DNA of 64,000 nucleotides from Niastella caeni. Lineage in GTDB: Bacteria; Bacteroidota; Bacteroidia; Chitinophagales; Chitinophagaceae. This document shows positions 40,661-49,670 of this stretch, in pieces (within the stretch, counting starts at the first letter, position 1; each line of letters opens with the position of its first letter). The stretch lies in NCBI RefSeq assembly GCF_004834005.1, contig NZ_STFF01000005.1:124001-188000 (forward strand), given 5' to 3'. Both the position numbers and the translations under genes were made by a program. Below the pieces are notes generated by a model. That model made no database searches. It was not told the DNA's origin and saw nothing but the letters and a program-made list of their open reading frames with translations.

Positions 40661-42937
40661 ATGCGCAGGACATTTTTAACGATCGTTGTCTTATCCTTCC
40701 TCATGCAGGTAGCTGCACAAACGCCCGATGCCAAAATGAATACGTTTGTGGCCAATCTTATGAGTAAAATGACCCTCGAAGAAAAGATCGGTCAGTTGAA
40801 TCTCGTAACGCCCGGCTGGGGCGTACCTACCGGTTCGGTAGTTAGTAAAGGCGTGGAAGATAATATCCGCAAAGGACATGTAGGTGGGCTGTTTGGCATT
40901 TTTGGTCCGGATAAAGTGCGCCTGGCGCAAGCCCTGGCCATGAATGAAAGCCGGTTGAAGATCCCTTTGCTGTTTGGGTTGGATGTAATACACGGACATA
41001 AAACTATTTTTCCCATTCCGCTGGGCCTTTCCTGTTCGTGGGATACGGCATTGGTTGAACGCAGTGCCCGCATTGCGGCTATCGAAGCTTCTGCCGATGG
41101 TCTCTGCTGGGTTTTCTCCCCCATGGTTGACATAGCCCGTGACCCGCGCTGGGGGCGCATTGCGGAAGGCGCCGGTGAAGATCCTTTCCTGGGTTCAGAA
41201 ATGGCAAGGGCTATGGTAAAAGGTTACCAGGGAACCGATTTGTCGAAAGATAATACCGTAATGGCCTGCGTAAAACATTTTGCATTGTATGGCGCAGCTG
41301 AAGGCGGCCGCGATTACAACACCACCGATATGAGCCGCATCAGGATGTACAATGAATACCTGCCTCCCTATAAAGCGGCTGTAGATGCAGGTGTGGGCAG
41401 TGTAATGAGCTCTTTCAATGAAATTGATGGCATTCCGGCTACAGGCAACCGGTGGCTGCTTACCTCTTTATTACGCAACCAGTGGGGGTTTAAAGGATTT
41501 GTAGTATCTGATTATACATCCGTTAATGAAATGATAGCGCACGGCGTGGGCGATCTCCAAACCGCTTCTGCGATGGCGTTACATGCCGGTTTGGATATGG
41601 ACATGGTGGGCGAAGGCTTTTTAACCACTCTGCAAAAATCCCTGAAAGCAGGAAAGGTAACCATAAAGCAAATTGATGACGCCTGTAAACGGATCCTGGA
41701 AGCAAAATATAAGCTCGGCCTGTTCCAGGACCCGTACCGTTATGTGAATAGTGGCCGGCCTGAGAAAGAAATCCTGACTGCACAAAACCGGCAGGCTGCG
41801 CGGGAAACAGCGGTGCGTTCCATGGTGCTGTTAAAGAATGAAGGCAGGATCTTGCCGTTGAAAAAATCCGGTACCATTGCCCTGATCGGTCCGCTGGCCA
41901 ATAACCATTCAGAAATGTTAGGCACCTGGGCCGTATCGGGCGATAATACAAAAAGCGTAACCATACAACAGGGCATGCAAAATGTGGCCGGCAATAGTGT
42001 GCAGATCCTGTTTGCCAGGGGCGCCAACATAACAGATGATACATCTTTCGCCAAAAGAATAAGCCCGTTTGGAAAACCAACGGAAATAGATGCCCGATCG
42101 CCCGATACACTGATCCAGGAAGCGGTTGCTGCAGCCGGCAAGGCCGACGTAGTAGTGGTAGTTGTAGGTGAAGCAGCAGAAATGTCGGGGGAGTCGGCCA
42201 GTCGCACTGACCTTGACCTTCCCGGGAGTCAGCGAAAACTGGTAGAAGCGTTGGTTAAAACGGGAAAACCGCTGGTAGTGGTATTGATGAATGGCCGCCC
42301 GCTCGCCATTCCGTGGCTGAACGAACAGGCGCCCGCCATCCTGGAAGCCTGGTTCCCTGGTACAGAAGCCGGAAACGCAGTAGCCGATGTGTTGTTCGGG
42401 AATTACAATCCCTCCGGCAAACTCACGACCTCCTTTCCACGCAATGTAGGCCAGATCCCTGTTTACTATAATCACAAAAATACCGGCCGGCCTTTTGAGG
42501 GCGGTGCGCCCAAATTCAAATCCAATTATTTAGATGTTCAGAATGAACCCCTATATCCATTTGGCTATGGGCTTAGCTATACCAATTTTACCTACGATAG
42601 TATAAAACTCAGCCGGAATACTTTCAGTGCCGGACAATCGATAACAGCCTCTGTAATGGTTACCAATGCCGGAGATGTTGCCGGCGAGGAAACTGTGCAA
42701 TTGTACATCAGGGATGTGGAAGCATCGGTTACCCGCCCTGTAAAAGAATTAAAGGGGTTCCAAAAAGTTGTCCTCAAAGCCCATGAATCGGCAAAAGTGG
42801 AATTTACCATCACGGAGAATGATCTGAAGTTTTATAACAGTGAATTGAAATATGTGGCTGAGCCGGGTGAATTCAAAGTATTCATAGGTACCAACAGCCG
42901 CGATGTAAAGGAAACCGGTTTCAGGTTGGTAAAATAA
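40661..42937 (+). CDS. GH3 beta-glucosidase
   Basis: The 758-residue protein has a signal peptide (to about residue 20, VAAQ), a GH3 TIM-barrel (about 28-350), a GH3 C-terminal domain (about 390-610) and a fibronectin III-like domain at the end. Landmarks are the KHFALYGAAEGGRDYNTTDM loop, the nucleophile Asp284 in GFVVSDYTS, and VGEAAEMSGESASRTDLDLP containing the likely acid/base Glu. Layout and length match periplasmic BglX-type enzymes. With GH144 it would split sophoro-oligosaccharides to glucose; Bacteroides has a GH3 enzyme preferring such links. It is 17 bases after the GH43-like gene. Confidence 0.9.
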   Translation: MRRTFLTIVVLSFLMQVAAQTPDAKMNTFVANLMSKMTLEEKIGQLNLVTPGWGVPTGSVVSKGVEDNIRKGHVGGLFGIFGPDKVRLAQALAMNESRLKIPLLFGLDVIHGHKTIFPIPLGLSCSWDTALVERSARIAAIEASADGLCWVFSPMVDIARDPRWGRIAEGAGEDPFLGSEMARAMVKGYQGTDLSKDNTVMACVKHFALYGAAEGGRDYNTTDMSRIRMYNEYLPPYKAAVDAGVGSVMSSFNEIDGIPATGNRWLLTSLLRNQWGFKGFVVSDYTSVNEMIAHGVGDLQTASAMALHAGLDMDMVGEGFLTTLQKSLKAGKVTIKQIDDACKRILEAKYKLGLFQDPYRYVNSGRPEKEILTAQNRQAARETAVRSMVLLKNEGRILPLKKSGTIALIGPLANNHSEMLGTWAVSGDNTKSVTIQQGMQNVAGNSVQILFARGANITDDTSFAKRISPFGKPTEIDARSPDTLIQEAVAAAGKADVVVVVVGEAAEMSGESASRTDLDLPGSQRKLVEALVKTGKPLVVVLMNGRPLAIPWLNEQAPAILEAWFPGTEAGNAVADVLFGNYNPSGKLTTSFPRNVGQIPVYYNHKNTGRPFEGGAPKFKSNYLDVQNEPLYPFGYGLSYTNFTYDSIKLSRNTFSAGQSITASVMVTNAGDVAGEETVQLYIRDVEASVTRPVKELKGFQKVVLKAHESAKVEFTITENDLKFYNSELKYVAEPGEFKVFIGTNSRDVKETGFRLVK

Positions 42938-42972
42938 TTTTGAGCCGTAAATTGCGCCCAAACAAACAATCA

Positions 42973-43584
42973 ATGGCACCTGTGAAAAACATAATTTTCG
43001 ACCTGGGCGGCGTTCTATTGAACCTGGGTGTAGCGAAAACACGCGATGCGTTTATTAAACTGGGGCTTACCCAAATAGATGACCTGTTTCGCATTGGGCA
43101 TGCGCATGGTTTCTTCAGAGACTATGAAATAGGTACTATTTCCGACGAGGAGTTTGTTGAAAAGGCGCGGCAGTTGTGCCATCCCGGTACCAGCGACAGC
43201 CAGGTTATAGACGCCTGGAATATTATGCTGCTCGACTTTCCGGCTGAGCGCGTACAGTTACTGAAGCAGCTAAAAACTAAATACCAGCTTTTTTTATTCA
43301 GCAATACCAACGCCATTCACCTGCAGGCGTTTAGTAAAAGTTACCGGCAGGTTTACGGCGCTGCCCTCGACGATCTTTTTGAAAAAGCTTATTATTCGCA
43401 CGTCATCAACCAGCGCAAACCCGATGTGCCGGCTTTTGAATATGTAATAAAAGACAGCAACATAGATGCGGCGGAAACCCTTTTTATTGACGATGCGTTG
43501 GTAAATGTGGAAGGCGCGCGGCAGGCTGGTTTACAGGCCGTTCACCTTACCGATGGAAAAACGATCCTTGATTTAGGCCTTTGA
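42973..43584 (+). CDS. HAD-superfamily phosphatase (HAD-IA)
   Basis: The 203-residue protein has the HAD motif 1 FDLGGVL (nucleophile Asp10), a cap of about 70 residues, motif 2 LFLFSNTNAIH, the motif 3 Lys in NQRKPDVPAFEYV, and motif 4 LFIDDALVNVEGA. I chose ATG 42973 over an upstream in-frame TTG at 42940. It begins 35 bases after the GH3 gene and could be co-transcribed, acting on a sugar phosphate, but HAD-IA proteins are broad and this is only a possibility. Confidence 0.85.
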   Translation: MAPVKNIIFDLGGVLLNLGVAKTRDAFIKLGLTQIDDLFRIGHAHGFFRDYEIGTISDEEFVEKARQLCHPGTSDSQVIDAWNIMLLDFPAERVQLLKQLKTKYQLFLFSNTNAIHLQAFSKSYRQVYGAALDDLFEKAYYSHVINQRKPDVPAFEYVIKDSNIDAAETLFIDDALVNVEGARQAGLQAVHLTDGKTILDLGL

Positions 43585-43667
43585 AAATATTGAATGTAGA
43601 ATTTTGAATGTCGAAATTAAAGGGAAACCTGCTGTCTTCACTTCAACATTCAACATTCATCTGTTTC
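43585..43667. repeat. Inverted TTGAATGT repeats between convergent genes
   Basis: The plus strand carries TTGAATGT at about 43590 and TTTTGAATGTCG at about 43601, and then their inverse (TTCAACATTCAACATTCA) at about 43642-43659. The two parts pair as an extended hairpin and could serve as a bidirectional terminator for the HAD and DUF4834 genes. Confidence 0.45.
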
Positions 43668-43925
43668 CTATTGCTTAACTTCTTCAAAATCAATATATTC
43701 GCCGGCTTTTGGCTGTTTGGCGGTGGCGTTATTCGACGTGCTTTGCTTAGCCTCAGTAGTTTGCTGTTGCAATGGGTCCTGTTGCTGTTGATGCTGCCGT
43801 TGAAATTCTTTTATCTGACGGCGCATCCGCCACGACATCTGGATTACAGGCACAAGGAATCTAAATACAAATTTGTATAAGAAATAGGCCAGCAGTATAT
43901 ATAATAAAATGCGCGTTAAACTCAT
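43668..43925 (-). CDS. DUF4834-like small membrane protein
   Basis: The 85-residue protein has one N-terminal transmembrane helix (LTRILLYILLAYFLYKFVFR), a basic juxtamembrane part (MSWRMRRQIKEF), a Gln-rich stretch and an acidic C-terminal motif (AGEYIDFEEVKQ). This is the DUF4834 layout found in many Bacteroidota; function is unknown. It is convergent with the HAD gene. Confidence 0.7.
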   Translation of the reverse strand: MSLTRILLYILLAYFLYKFVFRFLVPVIQMSWRMRRQIKEFQRQHQQQQDPLQQQTTEAKQSTSNNATAKQPKAGEYIDFEEVKQ

Positions 43926-44160
43926 ATTATAAAAACTAAAGGTACAAATACAGCGCTTAACAACCTGTTAAGGCGCTCAAACAAAAAATTCCTTCCACTA
44001 CACATCAGGCTGCCAAAAATGGGAAACTTGGCAAAACTATATGAAATCAACAAGTGTCGTATTCTGAAAGTTCGGGAAGGCTATTTTTTAAGATTTCTTT
44101 CAAAAGATGACCGGCATTACCCCACTCATTTTTCGTTTATTCAAAATTAACACTGGGTAT

Positions 44161-44193
44161 TTTGGAATTATTTATCCTTTTACCTTACCTTTG
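44161..44193 (+). promoter_or_regulatory. Bacteroidota-type promoter of the rimP-nusA-infB operon
   Basis: A -33 TTTG (44161-44164) and a -7 TACCTTTG (44186-44193) are separated by 21 bases, matching the TTTG / TAnnTTTG consensus. Transcription would start at about 44198-44200, leaving a leader of nearly 60 bases before the rimP ATG. Confidence 0.7.
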
Positions 44194-44214
44194 CCAAGGC
44201 AAAAGATGATTAGA

Positions 44215-44237
44215 AAGGGAACGGAAATCGTTCCCTT
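44215..44237 (+). promoter_or_regulatory. Attenuator-like hairpin in the rimP leader
   Basis: A perfect 9-bp stem (AAGGGAACG at 44215-44223 with CGTTCCCTT at 44229-44237) around GAAAT is followed by CTTTATTT. It lies between the promoter and the rimP ATG at 44257, so it could act as an intrinsic attenuator. Confidence 0.6.
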
Positions 44238-44256
44238 CTTTATTTCCCGTAAGAGC

Positions 44257-44721
44257 ATGGAAACACCAGTACAGGCAATTGAAAAAATGTTACAGGATAT
44301 GCTGGCCAATGATCCGGCTTATTTCCTGGTTGAGATTAGAGTTAAACCCACCAATAACGTCAAACTATTTTTGGATGGCGACCAGGGAGTGACCATTGAG
44401 AAGTGTATCTCCTGGAATCGGGCTTTATACAAAAAGATAGAAGAGGAAAATCTATTCCCTAATGGAGACTTTTCACTTGAAGTATCCTCTCCCGGCGTTG
44501 ATGAACCCCTTAAGTTGCTCAGGCAATACAAAAAAAATTTGGGCCGCTCGGTAGAAGTGATCCTTAAAGACGGTATTAAAGTTACCGGTAAAATGATCGA
44601 AGTAAGCGATGATGCCATTACGGTAGAAGAAACAAAAGGAAAGAATAAAAAGAAAGAGGTGATACAACACCACTTTCAATTTGATCAAATAAAATCAACA
44701 ACAATTCAAACAGTATTTTAA
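44257..44721 (+). CDS. rimP: Ribosome maturation factor RimP
   Basis: The 154-residue protein matches RimP, which helps 30S subunit maturation. Landmarks are YFLVEIRVKPTNNVKLFLDG, the EKCISWNRALYKKIEEE helix (normally C..vsr.l...), SLEVSSPGVDEPLKLLRQYK (family signature), and a C-terminal SH3-like domain with KVTGKMIEVSDDAITVEE. An in-frame ATG at 44107 lies upstream of the promoter, so ATG 44257 is the start. The nusA gene follows after 45 bases, the classic rimP-nusA-infB order. Confidence 0.92.
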   Translation: METPVQAIEKMLQDMLANDPAYFLVEIRVKPTNNVKLFLDGDQGVTIEKCISWNRALYKKIEEENLFPNGDFSLEVSSPGVDEPLKLLRQYKKNLGRSVEVILKDGIKVTGKMIEVSDDAITVEETKGKNKKKEVIQHHFQFDQIKSTTIQTVF

Positions 44722-44766
44722 TAAGATCTTCCGACACACAATGCCGGGAGGAAAAAATTGTAGTCT

Positions 44767-46014
44767 ATGGCAAGCATTAACTTGATAGAGGCCTTCGCAG
44801 ACTTTAAGGACGCGGAAAATATAGATCGTCCAACCATGATGAAAGTGGTGGAAGACGTTTTCAAAACCCTGCTGCGTAAAAAATATGGCAGTGACGAGAA
44901 TTTTGACGTAATTGTGAATGCAGAGAAAGGTGACCTGGAAATTATGCGCCGCCGAACTATTGTGGAGGACGGAGCTGTGATGGACCCCCTGGCAGAAATT
45001 GCCTACAGCGATGCCGTAAAAATTGAGCCCGACTTTGAAGTGGGCGAAGAAATATATGAGGAAATTAATATCCTCGATTTCGGCCGCCGGGCCATTCTGG
45101 CAGCCAAACAAACCCTGGCCAGCCGTATCAGTGATCTGAAAAAGAACGTGTTGGTAAAAAAATACGGCGACCGCATAGGCGAAATTATCAGCGCCGAAGT
45201 ATACCAGGTTTGGAAAAAAGAAATTTTATTGCTCGATGAAGAAGGGAATGAGTTAATATTGCCTAAGTCTGAGCAAATACCGCAGGACTATTTCAAGAAA
45301 GGTGAAAATATCCGCGCCGTTGTTAAAAAAGTAGAATTAAAAAACAATTCTCCGGTCATTATTTTATCCCGTACCTCTCCCTCTTTCCTGGCAAAACTGC
45401 TTGAAATTGAGGTGCCTGAAATATTTGATGGTTTAATTGTTATTAAAAAGATAGTTCGTGAACCTGGTGAAAGAGCCAAGGTAGCCGTAGAATCGTACGA
45501 CGACCGTATTGATCCCGTAGGCGCCTGCGTAGGTATGAAAGGTAGTCGTATCCATGGAATTGTACGGGAATTGAAGAACGAGAACATCGATGTTATCAAC
45601 TGGACCAATAATATTCAATTGCTGATCCAACGCTCGCTTACACCGGCCAAGATCACTACACAGGACCTTGACAACGACAAAAAACAGGCGAATGTGTACC
45701 TCAAACCTGACCAGGTGTCGCTTGCGATCGGTAAAAAAGGCGTGAATATTAAGCTGGCACAGGAATTAACGGGATATAGCATTGACGTATACCGTGATAC
45801 AGAAGGCGAACCCCAGGAATTTGATATCGACCTGGAAGAATTCAGCGATGAAATTGAAACCTGGATACTGGATGAGCTTAAACGCGTAGGTTGCGATACA
45901 GCCCGCAGTGTGCTGGATCTGACCGCTGAAGAACTGGAAAGAAGAACTGACCTGGAAAGAGAGACCATCAATGAAGTACGCCGGATCTTGAATGAAGAAT
46001 TTGAAAAAGGATAA
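44767..46014 (+). CDS. nusA: Transcription termination/antitermination factor NusA
   Basis: The 415-residue protein has the NusA N-terminal RNA-polymerase-binding domain (1-125), an S1 domain (about 135-200; RIGEIISAEVYQVWKKEI), and two KH domains with DPVGACVGMKGSRIHGIVRE and QVSLAIGKKGVNIKLAQEL. The C-terminus ends in one helix-hairpin-like region (LTAEELERRTDLERETINEV), shorter than the E. coli protein with its two acidic repeats, as usual in Bacteroidota. It sits between rimP and infB. Confidence 0.95.
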   Translation: MASINLIEAFADFKDAENIDRPTMMKVVEDVFKTLLRKKYGSDENFDVIVNAEKGDLEIMRRRTIVEDGAVMDPLAEIAYSDAVKIEPDFEVGEEIYEEINILDFGRRAILAAKQTLASRISDLKKNVLVKKYGDRIGEIISAEVYQVWKKEILLLDEEGNELILPKSEQIPQDYFKKGENIRAVVKKVELKNNSPVIILSRTSPSFLAKLLEIEVPEIFDGLIVIKKIVREPGERAKVAVESYDDRIDPVGACVGMKGSRIHGIVRELKNENIDVINWTNNIQLLIQRSLTPAKITTQDLDNDKKQANVYLKPDQVSLAIGKKGVNIKLAQELTGYSIDVYRDTEGEPQEFDIDLEEFSDEIETWILDELKRVGCDTARSVLDLTAEELERRTDLERETINEVRRILNEEFEKG

Positions 46015-46212
46015 GCAGGGAAGTTAATTTGGTTATAAGCTGCAAAGGAGTAGCAAGTTAAAGCCATTAAATATGTAAAAAGGGCCATGCAAAGGTGCAT
46101 GGACCGGCTTACAACGTATGACTTTAAACACAAATATGACTAAAATGACTTTTTACAAGTAATTTGCTTATCCAAACAGCGAACAAAACAAAAAATTGTC
46201 TTACAATAACGA

Positions 46213-49200
46213 ATGGCAGAAACAACAACACTAAGATTAATGGCCGCAGCCAAAGAGTTTAACATCGGCAAGGAAACGCTGGTAGACTTTTTGGTAGGAA
46301 AGGGATTTAGCAAAGACGATCTTAAACCTACGTCAAAACTGACGGAGGATATGTATCGTGCTTTGCAACAGGAATTCCAGAGTGATAAAGTGGCTAAATT
46401 AAAAAGCGACCAGATTGATCTGCCGAAGGGAAGTTTGGAAGCAAAGAAGAAGAAAGAAGACGATGCTGCAGCCGTGAAAAAGGAAGTGGTAAAGAAACAG
46501 GAGCCAACTCCGGTTGTAGAAGAGAAAAAAGAAGAAAAGGTAGAAAAAGTAGAAGAAGTTGCTCCGGTAGTTGCTGAACAACCACCTGCAGTAGTTGAAA
46601 CAGTGGTAACCCCAACTGTTGAAGAAAAGAAAGAGGTTGTGGAAGAGCAGCCAAAAGCAGAAGAGAAACAACCTGAAATTACCAAGGTTGAAACGCCTGA
46701 AATAGAAGGGCCTAAAGTATTAGACAAGATCGACCTTTCTGCTATAGATTCTTCAACTAGGCCGAAGAAAACGCCTGCAGTTGAAAAGAAAAAAGAACAG
46801 GAGCCCCCGGTAAAAGCAAAAGAAGAAACGCCGGTGGTAGAGGAAGAAAAGCCGAAAAAGGCAAAAGAAAAAGAAGTAGAGGAACCAAAAGAAGAAGTAG
46901 CTCCTGTTGTAGAACCTGTGGCGGAAGAGAAGCCGAAAAAGCCCAAAGAGGAAGTGGCAACACCTCAACAACAACAGCCTGCAAAGCGTGTAGTTGTTGA
47001 AAAGAAAAAGGAACAGGAGCCGGTAAAGGAAGTGCAAAAAGAAAAAGAAGAAGAGAAGGAAGAAGCACTACCCCCGGTTATTGAAAATATTAAAGCAGAT
47101 AAACTTACGGGACCGAAAATTCTGGGCAAAATAGAATTACCGGTTGGCGACGAAGCCCGCACCAAACCGAAGCCCAACGAGGAAAAAAGGAAGCGCAAGC
47201 GCATTCCCATTGAAAAGAAGGATCAACAGCAAACGCCGCAACAACGGGCTCAACATCTTTTCAAGAAAAGAGAAGTCGGCGATCAACGTGGAGGCCAGGG
47301 TGCACATGGTCAGGGCCAGGGTGGCGGTCAGCAAGGCGGCCATCAGCAGGGTCAGGGCGGTCATGGTCGACAAGGACATCAGCAAGGCGGCGGAAACTTC
47401 AGAGGCGGAAACAATCGTCCTAATAACAACCGGCAAGGTGGTGGTAATCGCCACGTGTCGCGCGAGCCGAAAGAGATCAACGAAAAAGAGATCCAGGATA
47501 AAATACGCGAAACCCAGGCTAAACTGTCTGGCCAGGGCGGACGTGGTAAGAGTGTGAAGGCCAAGCGCCGTCATGAAAAGCGCCAGGGAATGGCCGAACG
47601 GCAAGGTGTTGATGGAGAGGACAACAAGCTGCAGGTGACTGAGTTTATCAGCGTAAGCGAATTGGCTAACCTGATGGATGTAAGCTTTGCCGAAGTGATC
47701 AGCAAGTGTATGAGCCTGGGCCTCATGGTGTCTATCAATCAGCGTTTGGATGCCGAGGTAATTGAACTGGTAGCCGGTGAATTTGGATTTGAAGCCGAAT
47801 TCATTGATATGGAAAAGCAGATGGAAATGGAGGAAGAAGTGGAAGAGGATAATGAAGAAGATCTGCAACACCGGGCGCCAATCGTTACCATCATGGGTCA
47901 CGTTGACCATGGTAAAACCTCATTGCTCGACTATATTCGCAGCGCCAACGTGGTAGCCGGTGAAGCGGGTGGTATCACCCAGCACATTGGAGCCTACGAA
48001 GTAACACTGCCCAATGATAAGAAAATAACTTTCCTCGATACACCTGGTCACGAAGCGTTTACAGCCATGCGTGCCCGTGGTGCCAAGGTAACCGATATTG
48101 CGGTAATTGTAGTGGCAGCAGATGATGCCGTGATGCCGCAAACCAAGGAAGCCATCAGCCATGCTCAGGCTGCCGGCGTACCTATGATCTTTGCCGTTAA
48201 CAAGATAGATAAAGAAGGAGCCAACCCGCAAAAAATATACGAACAACTGGCCGGTATGAACCTGCTGGTTGAAGAATGGGGTGGTAAATTCCAAAGCCAG
48301 GAATTGAGCGCCAAGAAAGGATTGAATGTAGACAAACTCCTGGAAAAAATATTGCTTGAAGCGGAATTGCTGGAACTGAAAGCCAACCCCGACCGCGAAG
48401 CATCCGGTACTATCATTGAAGCTACCCTCGATAAAGGTCGCGGTTATGTAGCTACTGTGCTGGTTCAAACCGGAACCTTGAAGCATGGCGATCTGGTGGT
48501 ATCAGGCCAGTTCTATGGTCGCGTGAAAGCTATGTTCAACGAACGTAACAAACGTGTTGACGAAGCCCCTCCTTCTACCCCGGTTCTAATATTAGGATTG
48601 AACGGTGCGCCACAAGCCGGTGAGAAATTCAGAGTGTACGAAGATGAGGCAGAAGCCAAAGAAGTGGCAAACCGCCGGGCTCAGATCTTACGCGAACAGG
48701 GTATACGCACCAAGAAACATATCACGCTCGATGAAATTGGACGTCGTTTGGCATTGGGTAATTTCAAACAATTGAACCTGATCCTCAAAGGCGATGTGGA
48801 TGGTTCGGTAGAGGCCCTGAGCGATTCATTACAAAAATTATCAACCGAAGAGATTGTTGTATCGGTTGTACATAAAGCAGTAGGTGCCATCAGTGAAAGT
48901 GACGTAATGCTGGCTACAGCATCCGATGCCATCGTAGTTGGTTTCAACGTACGGCCTTCAACCCAGGCAAACCGACTGGCCGAAACAGAAGGGGTGGAAA
49001 TCAAGCTGTACTCCATCATTTACAACGCCATCGAAGAAGTGAAGAGCGCGATGGAAGGTATGTTGGAGCCCAAGATCACCGAGAAGATCGTTGCCAACGT
49101 GGAAGTACGGAACGTATTCAAGTTCGATAAAGCTACAGTGGCAGGGTGCTTCGTGCTCGATGGAAAAATTCAGCGTAATTCGAAGATCCGCGTAATTCGC

Positions 49201-49392
49201 GACGGTATCGTTGAATATCCTAAAGGTGAAGGACAAAGCGCTGAGCTGCAATCACTGAAACGCTTTAAAGACGATGTTAAGGAAGTACCTTCAGGAATGG
49301 AGTGCGGCTTAACCGTTAAAAACTTTAGTGATATTAAAGTAGGCGATATCATTGAAGCGTTTGAACTGGAAGAAGTAAAAAGAACATTATAA
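46213..49392 (+). CDS. infB: Translation initiation factor IF-2
   Basis: The 1059-residue protein delivers initiator tRNA to the 30S subunit. The IF2 N-domain (1-60; [20 protein letters not shown]) is followed by a very long low-complexity part. Residues about 75-310 are Lys/Glu/Val/Pro-rich and about 355-420 are Gly/Gln/His/Asn-rich ([20 protein letters not shown]). The G domain starts near 556 with [17 protein letters not shown] and NKIDKEG, followed by domains II-IV to the C-terminus. It follows nusA after 198 bases; a small hairpin (46085-46102) lies in the gap. Confidence 0.97.
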   Translation: MAETTTLRLMAAAKEFNIGKETLVDFLVGKGFSKDDLKPTSKLTEDMYRALQQEFQSDKVAKLKSDQIDLPKGSLEAKKKKEDDAAAVKKEVVKKQEPTPVVEEKKEEKVEKVEEVAPVVAEQPPAVVETVVTPTVEEKKEVVEEQPKAEEKQPEITKVETPEIEGPKVLDKIDLSAIDSSTRPKKTPAVEKKKEQEPPVKAKEETPVVEEEKPKKAKEKEVEEPKEEVAPVVEPVAEEKPKKPKEEVATPQQQQPAKRVVVEKKKEQEPVKEVQKEKEEEKEEALPPVIENIKADKLTGPKILGKIELPVGDEARTKPKPNEEKRKRKRIPIEKKDQQQTPQQRAQHLFKKREVGDQRGGQGAHGQGQGGGQQGGHQQGQGGHGRQGHQQGGGNFRGGNNRPNNNRQGGGNRHVSREPKEINEKEIQDKIRETQAKLSGQGGRGKSVKAKRRHEKRQGMAERQGVDGEDNKLQVTEFISVSELANLMDVSFAEVISKCMSLGLMVSINQRLDAEVIELVAGEFGFEAEFIDMEKQMEMEEEVEEDNEEDLQHRAPIVTIMGHVDHGKTSLLDYIRSANVVAGEAGGITQHIGAYEVTLPNDKKITFLDTPGHEAFTAMRARGAKVTDIAVIVVAADDAVMPQTKEAISHAQAAGVPMIFAVNKIDKEGANPQKIYEQLAGMNLLVEEWGGKFQSQELSAKKGLNVDKLLEKILLEAELLELKANPDREASGTIIEATLDKGRGYVATVLVQTGTLKHGDLVVSGQFYGRVKAMFNERNKRVDEAPPSTPVLILGLNGAPQAGEKFRVYEDEAEAKEVANRRAQILREQGIRTKKHITLDEIGRRLALGNFKQLNLILKGDVDGSVEALSDSLQKLSTEEIVVSVVHKAVGAISESDVMLATASDAIVVGFNVRPSTQANRLAETEGVEIKLYSIIYNAIEEVKSAMEGMLEPKITEKIVANVEVRNVFKFDKATVAGCFVLDGKIQRNSKIRVIRDGIVEYPKGEGQSAELQSLKRFKDDVKEVPSGMECGLTVKNFSDIKVGDIIEAFELEEVKRTL

Positions 49393-49400
49393 AGGCATAT

Positions 49401-49454
49401 AGGCAACGAGGCAGCGAGGCATAAAAGATGGCCTCAATGCCTCGTTGCCTTTCT
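49401..49454 (+). terminator. Terminator of the rimP-nusA-infB operon
   Basis: A perfect 13-bp stem (49401-49413 with 49438-49450) with a 24-base loop is followed by TTCT. It begins 9 bases after the infB stop. Related GAGGCA/GCCTC words continue to about 49482. Confidence 0.65.
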
Positions 49455-49532
49455 ATATTGTTTGTGCCTCGCCTTTATGCCTATTCTTTTGTTAAATAAC
49501 CTTTGCGGCTCTATAATTGATAGGCTAACTAC

Positions 49533-49540
49533 TAAATTTG
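49533..49540 (+). promoter_or_regulatory. Possible -7 element (TAAATTTG) upstream of the SurA-like gene
   Basis: The octamer fits TAnnTTTG, 131 bases before the start codon at 49671. No good -33 TTTG is at the right distance. Between this site and the gene is the palindrome TTTACATGTAAA (49607-49618). Confidence 0.35.
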
Positions 49541-49606
49541 GCCCTATCCCTTTCAAAAATAATGGAGATGACACGTCCAGGATAAAATTTTCATTATTGT
49601 CATTAT

Positions 49607-49618
49607 TTTACATGTAAA
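49607..49618. promoter_or_regulatory. Palindrome TTTACATGTAAA upstream of the SurA-like gene
   Basis: A 12-bp perfect palindrome 53 bases before the start codon. The same core occurs upstream of the PAS kinase gene (51289-51304) and the aminotransferase gene (62895-62904). It may be an operator. Confidence 0.4.
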
Positions 49619-49670
49619 TTTTATTCTGGTAAGTTCCATCTGGCCTTGATAAAAAATTATAAATATTCAG

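Larger units (their letters stand above)
43926..44256. other. Upstream region of rimP
   Basis: These 331 bases hold no gene that I can support. They contain the promoter at 44161-44193 and the leader hairpin at 44215-44237, described separately, and on the other side the promoter region of the DUF4834 gene. Confidence 0.4.

Noticed and set aside
43988-44256. N-terminal extension of RimP from ATG 44107
   Set aside because: The extension spans the promoter and the leader hairpin and has no resemblance to RimP; the ATG at 44257 starts the conserved domain.
46140-47910. Long antisense frames opposite infB
   Set aside because: They are shadows of the low-complexity IF-2 arm; products are Ser/Phe/Leu-rich with no domain features.
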